Shown here: positions 52,992 through 60,467 of the stretch, in pieces
Position numbering within the stretch: position 1 is the stretch's first letter
How the letters are laid out: each line of letters begins with the position of its first letter
Source of the DNA: Ga0077555 sp963741565
Lineage (GTDB): Bacteria; Pseudomonadota; Alphaproteobacteria; Rhizobiales; Hyphomicrobiaceae
Assembly (NCBI GenBank): GCA_963741565.1
Contig: CAVUIK010000016.1
Coordinates: 248,001 to 312,000 of the forward strand
DNA: 64,000 nt
Direction: 5' to 3'
Notes under the pieces: model-generated
Seen by the model: the letters and a program-made list of their open reading frames with translations, nothing else
Database searches by the model: none
Told to the model about the DNA's origin: nothing
Made by a program: the position numbers and the translations under genes

Positions 52992-53246
52992 ATGGACGCA
53001 ACGGCACTTGTCGTGATGTTGGTTGTGGGTGCGATCGCAGGTTGGCTTGCAAGCTTGATCGTCGGTGGTTTGAAGTGGGGTTTGCTCGGCTACATCATTG
53101 CCGGCATCATAGGTGGTGTGGTCGGCGGTTGGTTGCTCAATGTGGCCAAAGTGAATTTCAACCTCGGCAACCCCATCATCAATAACATCGCGACCTCGGC
53201 CATCGGTGCCATCGTGGTTATCATACTGGCGCGCATGCTGGGCTAG
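52992..53246 (+). CDS. GlsB/YeaQ/YmgE-family membrane protein
   Basis: 84 residues with three hydrophobic, glycine-rich segments (VVGAIAGWLASLIVGG; WGLLGYIIAGIIGGVVGGWLL; ATSAIGAIVVIILARMLG), the transglycosylase-associated protein family. Members respond to stress; the molecular role is unclear. Single gene followed by a hairpin. Confidence 0.87.
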   Translation: MDATALVVMLVVGAIAGWLASLIVGGLKWGLLGYIIAGIIGGVVGGWLLNVAKVNFNLGNPIINNIATSAIGAIVVIILARMLG

Positions 53247-53266
53247 GGGACTGACGGAGCGAATTT

Positions 53267-53296
53267 CATCGGGCGATGGAAATCCACCGCCCGATG
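53267..53296 (+). terminator. Hairpin after the GlsB-like gene
   Basis: A perfect 9-bp stem (53267-53275 with 53288-53296) with a 12-nt loop, 21 bp after the stop codon and 15 bp before lipA. It may terminate the small gene or shape the lipA leader. Confidence 0.5.
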
Positions 53297-53310
53297 TCCT
53301 ACCTTGTGGC

Positions 53311-54252
53311 ATGGTCACCGTCATCGACAAAACACCGCGTCACCCCGAGAAGGCCGGAAAGCCCGATACGCCCGTGCTGCGAAAGCCGGACTGGATCCGG
53401 GTCAAGGCGCCGGGATCTCCTGAATATGCGGCAACGCGCCAGATCGTCCGTGAGCATGGACTGAAAACGGTGTGCGAGGAGGCCTCCTGTCCGAACATCG
53501 GGGAATGCTGGACCAAGCGCCATGCGACCATGATGATCATGGGCGACACGTGCACGCGCGCCTGCGCATTCTGCAATGTGGCGACGGGCCTGCCAAAGCC
53601 ACTCGATCCGTCGGAGCCCGAGAACGTCGCCGCAGCCGTGGCGAAGCTGGGTTTAGGGCATGTCGTGATCACTTCAGTCGATCGCGACGACTTGGCCGAC
53701 GGAGGTGCCGCCCATTTCGTCGAGGTGATTTGCCGGATCCACGCGCGGGTGCCGGCGACGACGGTCGAAGTGCTCACGCCCGACTTTCTGCGCAAAGACG
53801 GAGCGCTCGAACAGGTCGTGGCAGCACGGCCCGATGTTTTCAATCACAACCTGGAGACCGTGCCCTCGCTCTATCTGCGCATTCGGCCAGGCGCGCGCTA
53901 CTTCCATTCCTTGCGGTTGCTGCAACGCGTCAAGGAACTCGATCCCCGCCAGTTCACCAAATCCGGCTTGATGGTGGGCTTGGGCGAAACGCGTGACGAA
54001 GTGCTCCAGGTGATGGACGACCTGCGCTCCGCCAACGTCGATTTCCTCACCATAGGTCAGTATCTGCAACCCACGCGCAAGCACGCCGAGGTCAAGGCGT
54101 TCGTCACCCCAGACGACTTCAAGGCCTACGAGCGGATCGCCATGGCCAAGGGGTTCCTTTTGGTGTCGGCGAGCCCGCTGACGCGGTCCAGTTATCATGC
54201 TGACGCCGACTTCGTGAAGTTGAAGTCGGCGCGGATGGCGCTGCATAATTGA
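53311..54252 (+). CDS. lipA: Lipoyl synthase
   Basis: 313 residues. A radical-SAM enzyme that inserts two sulfurs into octanoyl-protein. Both iron-sulfur sites are intact: auxiliary cluster C55, C60, C66 (CEEASCPNIGEC) and radical-SAM C81, C85, C88 (CTRACAFC). Also seen are TSVDRDDLADGGA, HNLETVPSLY, MVGLGET and the C-terminal SPLTRSSYHAD, which contains the conserved RSS serine. The ATG at 53311 gives the normal length. Confidence 0.97.
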   Translation: MVTVIDKTPRHPEKAGKPDTPVLRKPDWIRVKAPGSPEYAATRQIVREHGLKTVCEEASCPNIGECWTKRHATMMIMGDTCTRACAFCNVATGLPKPLDPSEPENVAAAVAKLGLGHVVITSVDRDDLADGGAAHFVEVICRIHARVPATTVEVLTPDFLRKDGALEQVVAARPDVFNHNLETVPSLYLRIRPGARYFHSLRLLQRVKELDPRQFTKSGLMVGLGETRDEVLQVMDDLRSANVDFLTIGQYLQPTRKHAEVKAFVTPDDFKAYERIAMAKGFLLVSASPLTRSSYHADADFVKLKSARMALHN

Positions 54253-54256
54253 GACT

Positions 54257-54793
54257 ATGCGTCGAATGCCCGTACTATTTCAACGTGTCGTCGTGATCGG
54301 CTCGTCAGGCGCCGGCAAGTCGACATTTGCACGACGGCTCGGCGACAGGACCGGACTTCCCGTCACTCATATCGACCAGCTGTTTTGGCAGCGCGGTTGG
54401 GTACAGGCCCCGAAGGACGTGTACCTGGCGCGCTTGGCGCATGTCGTCGCGCAGGACCGTTGGATCATTGAGGGTGTCAGTCCGAGTACGCTCGACCTTC
54501 GTTTCCCGCGGACCGATACCGTATTCTGGCTACATCGCGGACGAACTGCGTGCCTATGGCGCGTCGCGCGGCGCGTGGCGTCGAGCTACGGCCGGGTGCG
54601 CCCCGATATGGCGCCGGGCTGCCCGGAGCGGGGGCCGGATCTTGAATTCATAAGGTATATATGGACCTATCCGACACGAATTGCGCCCCGCATTGATGAA
54701 GCAATCGTTCGGCATCGGCTTGCCGGGTGCACCATACATCTGCACAGCGACCGCGCAGCGCAGTCCTATCTCGATCAACTCGCTGTAGATTGA
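54257..54793 (+). CDS. FlaR-like P-loop nucleotide kinase family protein
   Basis: 178 residues. Walker A IGSSGAGKSTFARRLG near the N-terminus, then HIDQLFWQRGW, DRWIIEGVS and DTVFWLHRGR, the pattern of the 'topology modulation protein' / adenylate-kinase-like P-loop family. The natural substrate is unknown. It lies 4 bp after lipA, so is probably co-transcribed. The ATG at 54266 is an alternative start. Confidence 0.8.
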   Translation: MRRMPVLFQRVVVIGSSGAGKSTFARRLGDRTGLPVTHIDQLFWQRGWVQAPKDVYLARLAHVVAQDRWIIEGVSPSTLDLRFPRTDTVFWLHRGRTACLWRVARRVASSYGRVRPDMAPGCPERGPDLEFIRYIWTYPTRIAPRIDEAIVRHRLAGCTIHLHSDRAAQSYLDQLAVD

Positions 54794-54798
54794 CGCTC

Positions 54799-55266
54799 AT
54801 GCCAAGCTTCGAGACCAGCCGCCGCGTTGCCTTCTCGCCTCGACAGATGTTCGATCTGGTGGCCGATGTGGAGCAGTATCCGAAGTTCCTGCCGCTGTGC
54901 GAGGGCCTCCGCATTCAGAGCCGCTCGGCGAGCTGCGGAATTGAGACGATCGTGGCGGCGATGGATGTCGGCTACGGCGCGATCCGTGAGACGTTCACCA
55001 GTCGAGTGACCTTGGAGTCTGCCAAGCCGTTCGTGCGCGCTGATCTCGTCGAAGGTCCGTTTCGCAAGCTTGAAAACCAATGGCGGTTCATCGAAGCGCC
55101 CGGCGGTTGCGAGGTGGAATTCTTCATCGCTTACGAGTTCAAGTCGTTGATGCTGCACATGCTGGTTGGGGCCGTCTTTGACAAAGCCATGCGGCGTTAC
55201 ACCGAGGCGTTCGAGGAGCGGGCATGCGTGGTTTATGGAACCGGTTGCGCAACGCCGGTGGTGTGA
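54799..55266 (+). CDS. RatA/Coq10-family SRPBCC protein
   Basis: 155 residues of the START-like fold: MPSFETSRRVAFSPRQMFDLVADVEQYPKFLPLCEG at the N-terminus and SLMLHMLVGAVFDKAMRRYTEAFEERA at the C-terminus. Often annotated as a ribosome-association toxin, but the alphaproteobacterial and mitochondrial members bind ubiquinone (Coq10), which is the more likely role here. It is next to the FlaR-like gene and lipA, in the usual lipA-coq10 synteny. Confidence 0.87.
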   Translation: MPSFETSRRVAFSPRQMFDLVADVEQYPKFLPLCEGLRIQSRSASCGIETIVAAMDVGYGAIRETFTSRVTLESAKPFVRADLVEGPFRKLENQWRFIEAPGGCEVEFFIAYEFKSLMLHMLVGAVFDKAMRRYTEAFEERACVVYGTGCATPVV

Positions 55267-55305
55267 GATGGGCCTGGTCTACCAGGCGGGCCGTCGGCGA
55301 ACGGG

Positions 55306-56541
55306 TCACTCGATGATCACTGTCGCACTGGCCATGGCGGCGATGCCTTCCCGCCGGCCGGTGAAGCCGAGGCCCTCAGTGGTCGTGGCCTTGACGCCAA
55401 CCCTTGAGACATCGATCCCCAGCAGTGCTGCGATGGCCGCGCGCATGGCATCGCGGTGTGGGCCGATCCTCGGCGCCTCGCAGAGCACGGTCATGTCCAC
55501 GTTCGAGATTCGACCGTTGCAGGCGCGGACTCTGCGCACGGCATCTTCCAAAAAGAGGCGCGAAGGCGCGCCTTTCCAGCGCGCGTCGCTAGGCGGGAAA
55601 TGCTGGCCGATGTCGCCATCACCGATCGCGCCAAGGAGGGCGTCGACCAGGGCGTGCAGTACCACGTCGGCATCGGAGTGCCCTTCGAGGCCGCGCGTGT
55701 GCGCGATCCTGATGCCGCCGAGCCAGACGTGATCGCCGGCGCAGAACTTGTGCACGTCGAAGCCGGTACCGGTTCTCACATCCATACCCATCTCGCTGCC
55801 GAGCCTGCGCTCGGAGACTTGCAAGTCCTGCTCCGTCGTGATCTTGCTGTTGCGTTCGTCACCAGGGACCAGCGCGACGGCGAGCCCATGCCACTCCGCG
55901 ATGGACGCGTCATCGGTAAAGTCCGTACGCCCGCTTTGTGCGGCAGCGATGTGCGCCGCAAGGATATCCTGGTAGCCAAAGCCTTGCGGGGTCTGCGCCC
56001 GCCAAAGCTTGGCTCGATCAACGGTCGACTCGATGACGCCGCCCGAAGACGCCCGCTTCAGTGTATCGGCGACCGGCAACGCCGGGAGTGCTCCCTGAGC
56101 ATGAACCAGCGCATCAATCACGTGCCCGAGAACCTCCCGCGATGTAAAGGGTCGGGCCGCATCGTGGATCAAGGCGATGTCCGGCTGAAGCGCGGAGAGA
56201 GCCTGCAATCCCGCGAGCCCGGAGGCCTGCCGCGTGGCCCCGCCGATCGCCGGTTCGAGCAGGCGCGGGGACAGGCAGTTTGCGACGGAAGCGTGATAGG
56301 CCGCTATGTCGTCGCGGTGAATGACCACTTGGATGTGGGTGATGCGTGGCTCGGCCAGGAAGGCTGTCACGCATCGGGCCAGGACGGATCGCCCGGCCAA
56401 CAGCGCATATTGCTTTGGCGCAGTTTGGCCACCAGCGGCGGCTCGGGTGCCGCGCCCAGCGGCGAGAATGACAGCGGCGATTGGCAAGGTTGGGTTCCGG
56501 CTGGGCCCGTCCAGGGGGCCTTCACCGTACGTTACCAGCAT
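55306..56541 (-). CDS. ispDF: Bifunctional IspD/IspF enzyme of the MEP isoprenoid pathway
   Basis: 411 residues. IspD domain (about 20-250): AAVILAAGRGTR, APKQYALLAG, IHDAARPF, KLWRAQTPQGF. IspF domain (about 255-411): TGTGFDVHKF with the zinc aspartate and histidine, LEGHSDADVVLHALVDALLGA, HFPPSD, and ATTTEGLGFTGRREGI. It makes CDP-methylerythritol and later closes the cyclodiphosphate. The fusion is typical of alphaproteobacteria. The ATG at 56541 is preferred; a GTG at 56583 is possible. Divergent from dusB. Confidence 0.95.
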   Translation of the reverse strand: MLVTYGEGPLDGPSRNPTLPIAAVILAAGRGTRAAAGGQTAPKQYALLAGRSVLARCVTAFLAEPRITHIQVVIHRDDIAAYHASVANCLSPRLLEPAIGGATRQASGLAGLQALSALQPDIALIHDAARPFTSREVLGHVIDALVHAQGALPALPVADTLKRASSGGVIESTVDRAKLWRAQTPQGFGYQDILAAHIAAAQSGRTDFTDDASIAEWHGLAVALVPGDERNSKITTEQDLQVSERRLGSEMGMDVRTGTGFDVHKFCAGDHVWLGGIRIAHTRGLEGHSDADVVLHALVDALLGAIGDGDIGQHFPPSDARWKGAPSRLFLEDAVRRVRACNGRISNVDMTVLCEAPRIGPHRDAMRAAIAALLGIDVSRVGVKATTTEGLGFTGRREGIAAMASATVIIE

Positions 56542-56628
56542 TTGCGCACTTGCGAAGAGGCTTCGAAACTCGTACGAATGCACAATGAACTGGCACCATT
56601 ATGCATTGCCTATTAATTGAGCAAATTC

Positions 56629-57666
56629 ATGCTGGATGCGAGCATCGACGAACAACGTTCAATTGTCGGGATCCACATCGGGCGACATCGGCTGGCCAAT
56701 TCCGTGGTGTTGGCACCCATGTCGGGAGTATCCGACCTGCCCTTTCGGCAGCTGGCCAACCGCCTCGGGGCGGGGATGGTCGTGTCGGAAATGGTGGCCA
56801 GCCGGGAGTTGGTGTCCGAGCGCCCCGATGTCGTCCGCCGCGCCGGTGGCGGGGACCTCGATCGGCATGTCATACAACTCGTAGGTTGCGAGGCGCATTG
56901 GATGGCTGAGGGTGCCCGCATCGCCGAGGCTTCGGGGGCGGATATCATCGATATCAACATGGGTTGCCCGGCTCGTGAGGTGACGGGGCGGCTTTCTGGC
57001 AGCGCTCTGATGCGTGAGCCGGACCACGCCCTGTCCCTGATCGACGCGGTCGTTGGTGCGGTAAACGTACCGGTGACTCTGAAGATGCGGCTGGGCTGGG
57101 ACGACCGGAGCCGGAACGCGCCAGAGATTGCGCTGCGGGCAGAGGCCGCCGGCATCCAACTGATCACGGTGCACGGGCGGACGCGGTGCCAGTTCTTCAA
57201 GGGCGCCGCGGACTGGAGCTACGTGCGCAAGGTGAAGGACGCCATTGCAATCCCCGTCATCGTCAATGGCGACATTGCGAGCCCTGCCAGTGCGCGTGCC
57301 GCCCTCGATCAGTCCGGCGCAGATGGCGTGATGGTTGGCCGTGGCGCGTATGGCGCGCCGTGGACGCCGGGACGGATCGGCACGGCGCTTCAGCGCGGCG
57401 CAGATCCGGGCGCGCCGCCTCTCGAAACCCAGCGCCTGTTAGCAATCGAACACATCACGTTGATGCTGTCGCACTATGGGCGAGCGCTGGGCCTGAAGAA
57501 CGCGCGCAAGCATATTGGCTGGTATCTGGAAACGAGTGGAGCGGCACCGGCCACCGCCAAATCGTGGCGCCGGCAGCTGTGCACCGAGGACGATCCGGAC
57601 CGTGCGCTCGCGGGTCTCGATGCCTTTTATGCCGAGCTTATGGATACGCGCGAGGCCGCCGCATGA
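56629..57666 (+). CDS. dusB: tRNA-dihydrouridine synthase B
   Basis: 345 residues. A FMN-dependent TIM barrel that reduces U to dihydrouridine in tRNA D-loops. Seen: LAPMSGVSDLPFRQLA, the catalytic-cysteine block INMGCPAREVTGRLSGSALM, TLKMRLGW, VHGRTRCQFFKG and VNGDI...GADGVMVGRGAYG. It is the former nifR3, and starts the ntr gene set. The dusB stop overlaps the ntrB start (ATGA). A TTG at 56617 is an alternative start. Confidence 0.95.
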   Translation: MLDASIDEQRSIVGIHIGRHRLANSVVLAPMSGVSDLPFRQLANRLGAGMVVSEMVASRELVSERPDVVRRAGGGDLDRHVIQLVGCEAHWMAEGARIAEASGADIIDINMGCPAREVTGRLSGSALMREPDHALSLIDAVVGAVNVPVTLKMRLGWDDRSRNAPEIALRAEAAGIQLITVHGRTRCQFFKGAADWSYVRKVKDAIAIPVIVNGDIASPASARAALDQSGADGVMVGRGAYGAPWTPGRIGTALQRGADPGAPPLETQRLLAIEHITLMLSHYGRALGLKNARKHIGWYLETSGAAPATAKSWRRQLCTEDDPDRALAGLDAFYAELMDTREAAA

Positions 57667-58826
57667 GCGATCCGTCATCAGGCGAAACCCAGCGCCGCAC
57701 ACCCGCTGCGGCGGGACGGCGCCACGTCGAACATGATCTGCTGTTGAGCGCGCTGCCGCACCCGATCCTGGTTGTCGCTGAAGACGAACGCATCATTTAC
57801 GCCAACACGGCGGCCGAGGTGTTTTTCGAATCGAGCCTTGCGGTCCTGCGGCGCCAACGGCTCGACGAGGTGATGGCATTCGGCAGTCCGATGGTGGCGC
57901 TTGCCCGCCAGGTGCGGCGGACCGGCGTAACGCTCAACGAGTACGGCGTCGAGATCACGACGCCCAAGTCACAGACCCCACGGCTCGTCGATATCTACGG
58001 CGGATTGCTCCCCGAAAGCCCAGAGTTGACGCTGATCATGCTGCAACAGCGCTCGATGGCGCAGATGATCGAACGGCAGATGACCCATCGGGCAGCCGCC
58101 CGATCGGTCTCCGGCCTTGCTGCCGTGCTCGCGCACGAGATCAAAAACCCCTTGTCCGGAATTCGCGGCGCTGCGCAGTTGCTCGAGCCGGGCTTGTCGG
58201 ATGAGGATCGCGCGTTGTCCCAGCTGATCGTTGCCGAGACTGAGCGCATTCGGAATCTCGTCGATCGCATGGAGGTATTCGGTGACGAGCGCCCGCTCGC
58301 CAAGGAACCCACCAACATTCATTCGATCCTCGATCATGTGAAGCGCCTGTCCGAGTCGGGTTTCGCGCGCGGCATTCCCATCACCGTCGAATACGACCCG
58401 TCGCTACCTGCTGTGACCGTCAATCGGGACAAGCTGGTGCAGGCGTTCCTCAATCTCGTCAAAAACGCGGCTGAGGCGCTGCAGGACAGCCGGGAAGGCC
58501 GGCGCATTACCTTGCGGACTGCCTATAAGCCTGGCGTTCGTCTGTCGGTGCCAGGCTCCGAGACGCGGGTGGCACTGCCCTTGCGTATCGAGGTCGAGGA
58601 TACCGGCCCCGGCGTGCCCGACGCGATCAAGCCGCATCTCTTCGATCCGTTCGTGACGACGAAGCGCACTGGCACCGGCCTGGGCCTCGCGCTGGTCGCC
58701 AAAATTGTCGACGATCACGGTGGCATCATCGAGTGCGACTCCGAGCCGAAACGCACCGTCTTTCGCGTCCTCCTGCCTTTGCAAGACCGGCCGGCACGGC
58801 CCCAGCCCCGAACATCGGAGACATGA
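57663..58826 (+). CDS. ntrB: Nitrogen-regulation sensor kinase/phosphatase NtrB
   Basis: 387 residues, cytoplasmic. A PAS-like sensor domain (about 22-125), then the HisKA region with phospho-accepting H158 (VLAHEIKNPLSGIRGAAQLL). HATPase follows: N box LVKNAAEAL, G1 VEDTGPGVP, F box FDPFVTTK, G2 GTGLGLALV. It controls NtrC phosphorylation in response to PII. No membrane segments. Coupled to dusB by a 4-bp overlap and to ntrC by 3 bp. Confidence 0.95.
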   Translation: MSDPSSGETQRRTPAAAGRRHVEHDLLLSALPHPILVVAEDERIIYANTAAEVFFESSLAVLRRQRLDEVMAFGSPMVALARQVRRTGVTLNEYGVEITTPKSQTPRLVDIYGGLLPESPELTLIMLQQRSMAQMIERQMTHRAAARSVSGLAAVLAHEIKNPLSGIRGAAQLLEPGLSDEDRALSQLIVAETERIRNLVDRMEVFGDERPLAKEPTNIHSILDHVKRLSESGFARGIPITVEYDPSLPAVTVNRDKLVQAFLNLVKNAAEALQDSREGRRITLRTAYKPGVRLSVPGSETRVALPLRIEVEDTGPGVPDAIKPHLFDPFVTTKRTGTGLGLALVAKIVDDHGGIIECDSEPKRTVFRVLLPLQDRPARPQPRTSET

Positions 58827-58829
58827 TCG

Positions 58830-60278
58830 ATGGCACGCGGAACCATACTCATCGCTGACGACGACGCCGCGATCCGGACCGTACTCAATCAGGCGCTCGC
58901 GCGCGCGGGTTACGCGCCACGGGCCACGGGTAACGCCGCAACTCTCTGGCGCTGGGCGTCAGAAGGCCAAGGGGACGTCATCATTACCGATGTCGTGATG
59001 CCCGACGAAAATGCCTTCGATCTCATTCCCCGCATCAAGAAGCTCAGGCCCGATCTGCCAATCATCGTCATGAGCGCGCAAAACACGTTGATGACGGCAC
59101 TCGCGGCGGCCGAAAAGGGCGCCTACGAGTATCTGCCGAAGCCGTTCGATTTGTCGGAGCTGGTTAGCGTCGTCGGGCGTGCCCTGGCGGAGCCGGGACG
59201 ACGACGGGAACGGCCCGTCGAAGCCGACGGCGAGGAAATGCCGGTCATTGGACGCTCACCGGCGATGCAGGAAATTTATCGGGTGCTGGCGCGGCTGACG
59301 CAGACCGATCTAACCGTCATGATCTCCGGCGAGTCCGGCACCGGCAAGGAACTGATCGCGCGTGTCTTGCACGACCACGGCAAGCGGAGAAACGGTCCAT
59401 TCGTTGCGCTCAACATGGCAGCTATCCCCCGCGAGTTGATCGAGAGCGAGTTGTTCGGTCACGAAAAGGGGGCCTTCACGGGCGCCCAGAACCGCACCGA
59501 GGGCCGCTTCGAGCAGGCCGAGGGCGGTACGCTGTTTCTCGATGAGATCGGCGACATGCCGATGGACGCGCAGACGCGTCTGCTGCGCGTCCTGCAAGAG
59601 GGCGAGTACACAACGGTTGGCGGGCGTACTGCGATCAAGACGGATGTGCGGATTGTCGCGGCGACACATCGAGATTTGCGAACCCAGATCCAGCAGGGGC
59701 TCTTCCGGGAAGATCTCTACTATCGTTTGAACGTAGTACCCATGCGGCTGCCGCCCTTGCGTGAACGCCTCGACGACATCGGCGATCTGGTGCGCCACTT
59801 TCTCCGGTCGTCGGCTCGGCAAGGCCTGGGTCAACGCGTCATCGCTCCCGCAGCAATCGAGCGGCTGAAGCGCTACAGTTGGCCGGGCAACGTCCGGGAA
59901 CTTGAGAACCTGATCCGCCGGGTCGTGGCGCTCTATGCCCAGGACACCATTTCGGTTGAGCTGATCGAGAATGAACTAACGGACATTTCGGCTCAGCCGC
60001 GCATGGCTTCGGGCGGTGAAGAGGCCAAGGAGTTGTCGGAACTGGTTGAGCGCTATCTCGCGGAGCACTTCGCCTCCTTTGGCAAGGAACCGCCGCCGCC
60101 GGGCCTTTACCGGCGCGTTCTCCGGCAGGTTGAGCTGCCATTGATCACGGCTGCCCTGACGGCGACGCGCGGCAACCAGATTAAGGCGGCGGAACTGCTG
60201 GGCCTCAACCGGAATACATTGCGGGAAAAGATTCAGTCGCTTGATATACAAGTCTTCCGAGGCCAGGGCGCTCCGTGA
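58830..60278 (+). CDS. ntrC: Nitrogen-regulation response regulator NtrC
   Basis: 482 residues. The receiver domain has phospho-acceptor D54 (ITDVVMPDE) and the K-P pair (LPKPF). The AAA+ sigma-54 activator domain has Walker A GESGTGKE (166-173), GAFTGA (213-218) and LFLDEIGDMP. The Fis-type HTH at the C-terminus is RGNQIKAAELLGLNRNTLREKI. It activates sigma-54 promoters of nitrogen assimilation genes. All catalytic elements are intact. Confidence 0.96.
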   Translation: MARGTILIADDDAAIRTVLNQALARAGYAPRATGNAATLWRWASEGQGDVIITDVVMPDENAFDLIPRIKKLRPDLPIIVMSAQNTLMTALAAAEKGAYEYLPKPFDLSELVSVVGRALAEPGRRRERPVEADGEEMPVIGRSPAMQEIYRVLARLTQTDLTVMISGESGTGKELIARVLHDHGKRRNGPFVALNMAAIPRELIESELFGHEKGAFTGAQNRTEGRFEQAEGGTLFLDEIGDMPMDAQTRLLRVLQEGEYTTVGGRTAIKTDVRIVAATHRDLRTQIQQGLFREDLYYRLNVVPMRLPPLRERLDDIGDLVRHFLRSSARQGLGQRVIAPAAIERLKRYSWPGNVRELENLIRRVVALYAQDTISVELIENELTDISAQPRMASGGEEAKELSELVERYLAEHFASFGKEPPPPGLYRRVLRQVELPLITAALTATRGNQIKAAELLGLNRNTLREKIQSLDIQVFRGQGAP

Positions 60279-60388
60279 GCCCCTGTTGGGCGTTCAAATT
60301 GCGCGACATCGGCTTGACGCGCTGTCATCTGACCGCTATCCCCGCACTCTGTCGCGAAAAAGTCACAGTGTGGCGTTGGTATGCCGTT

Positions 60389-60402
60389 GCCGGGTGCCCG
60401 GC
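60389..60402 (+). terminator. Possible attenuator hairpin between ntrC and ntrY
   Basis: A short GC-rich palindrome (60389-60394 with 60397-60402) in the 189-bp gap between the two two-component pairs. No T run follows. The gap probably carries a separate ntrYX promoter, but no element could be assigned. Confidence 0.3.
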
Positions 60403-60467
60403 ACGGGCCGGTGATTAGGGTCAGAATGTCTGACTAGAGGCGGGGCCTCGCCAAGAGGGACGTCAAC

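Noticed and set aside
54799..55266. RatA toxin of a toxin-antitoxin pair
   Set aside because: No RatB partner lies beside it, and its position after lipA fits the Coq10-like quinone-binding protein.
60279..60467. A sigma-54 promoter before ntrY
   Set aside because: Candidate GG and GC elements near 60371-60392 are 9 bp apart, not the required 10, so no site is called.
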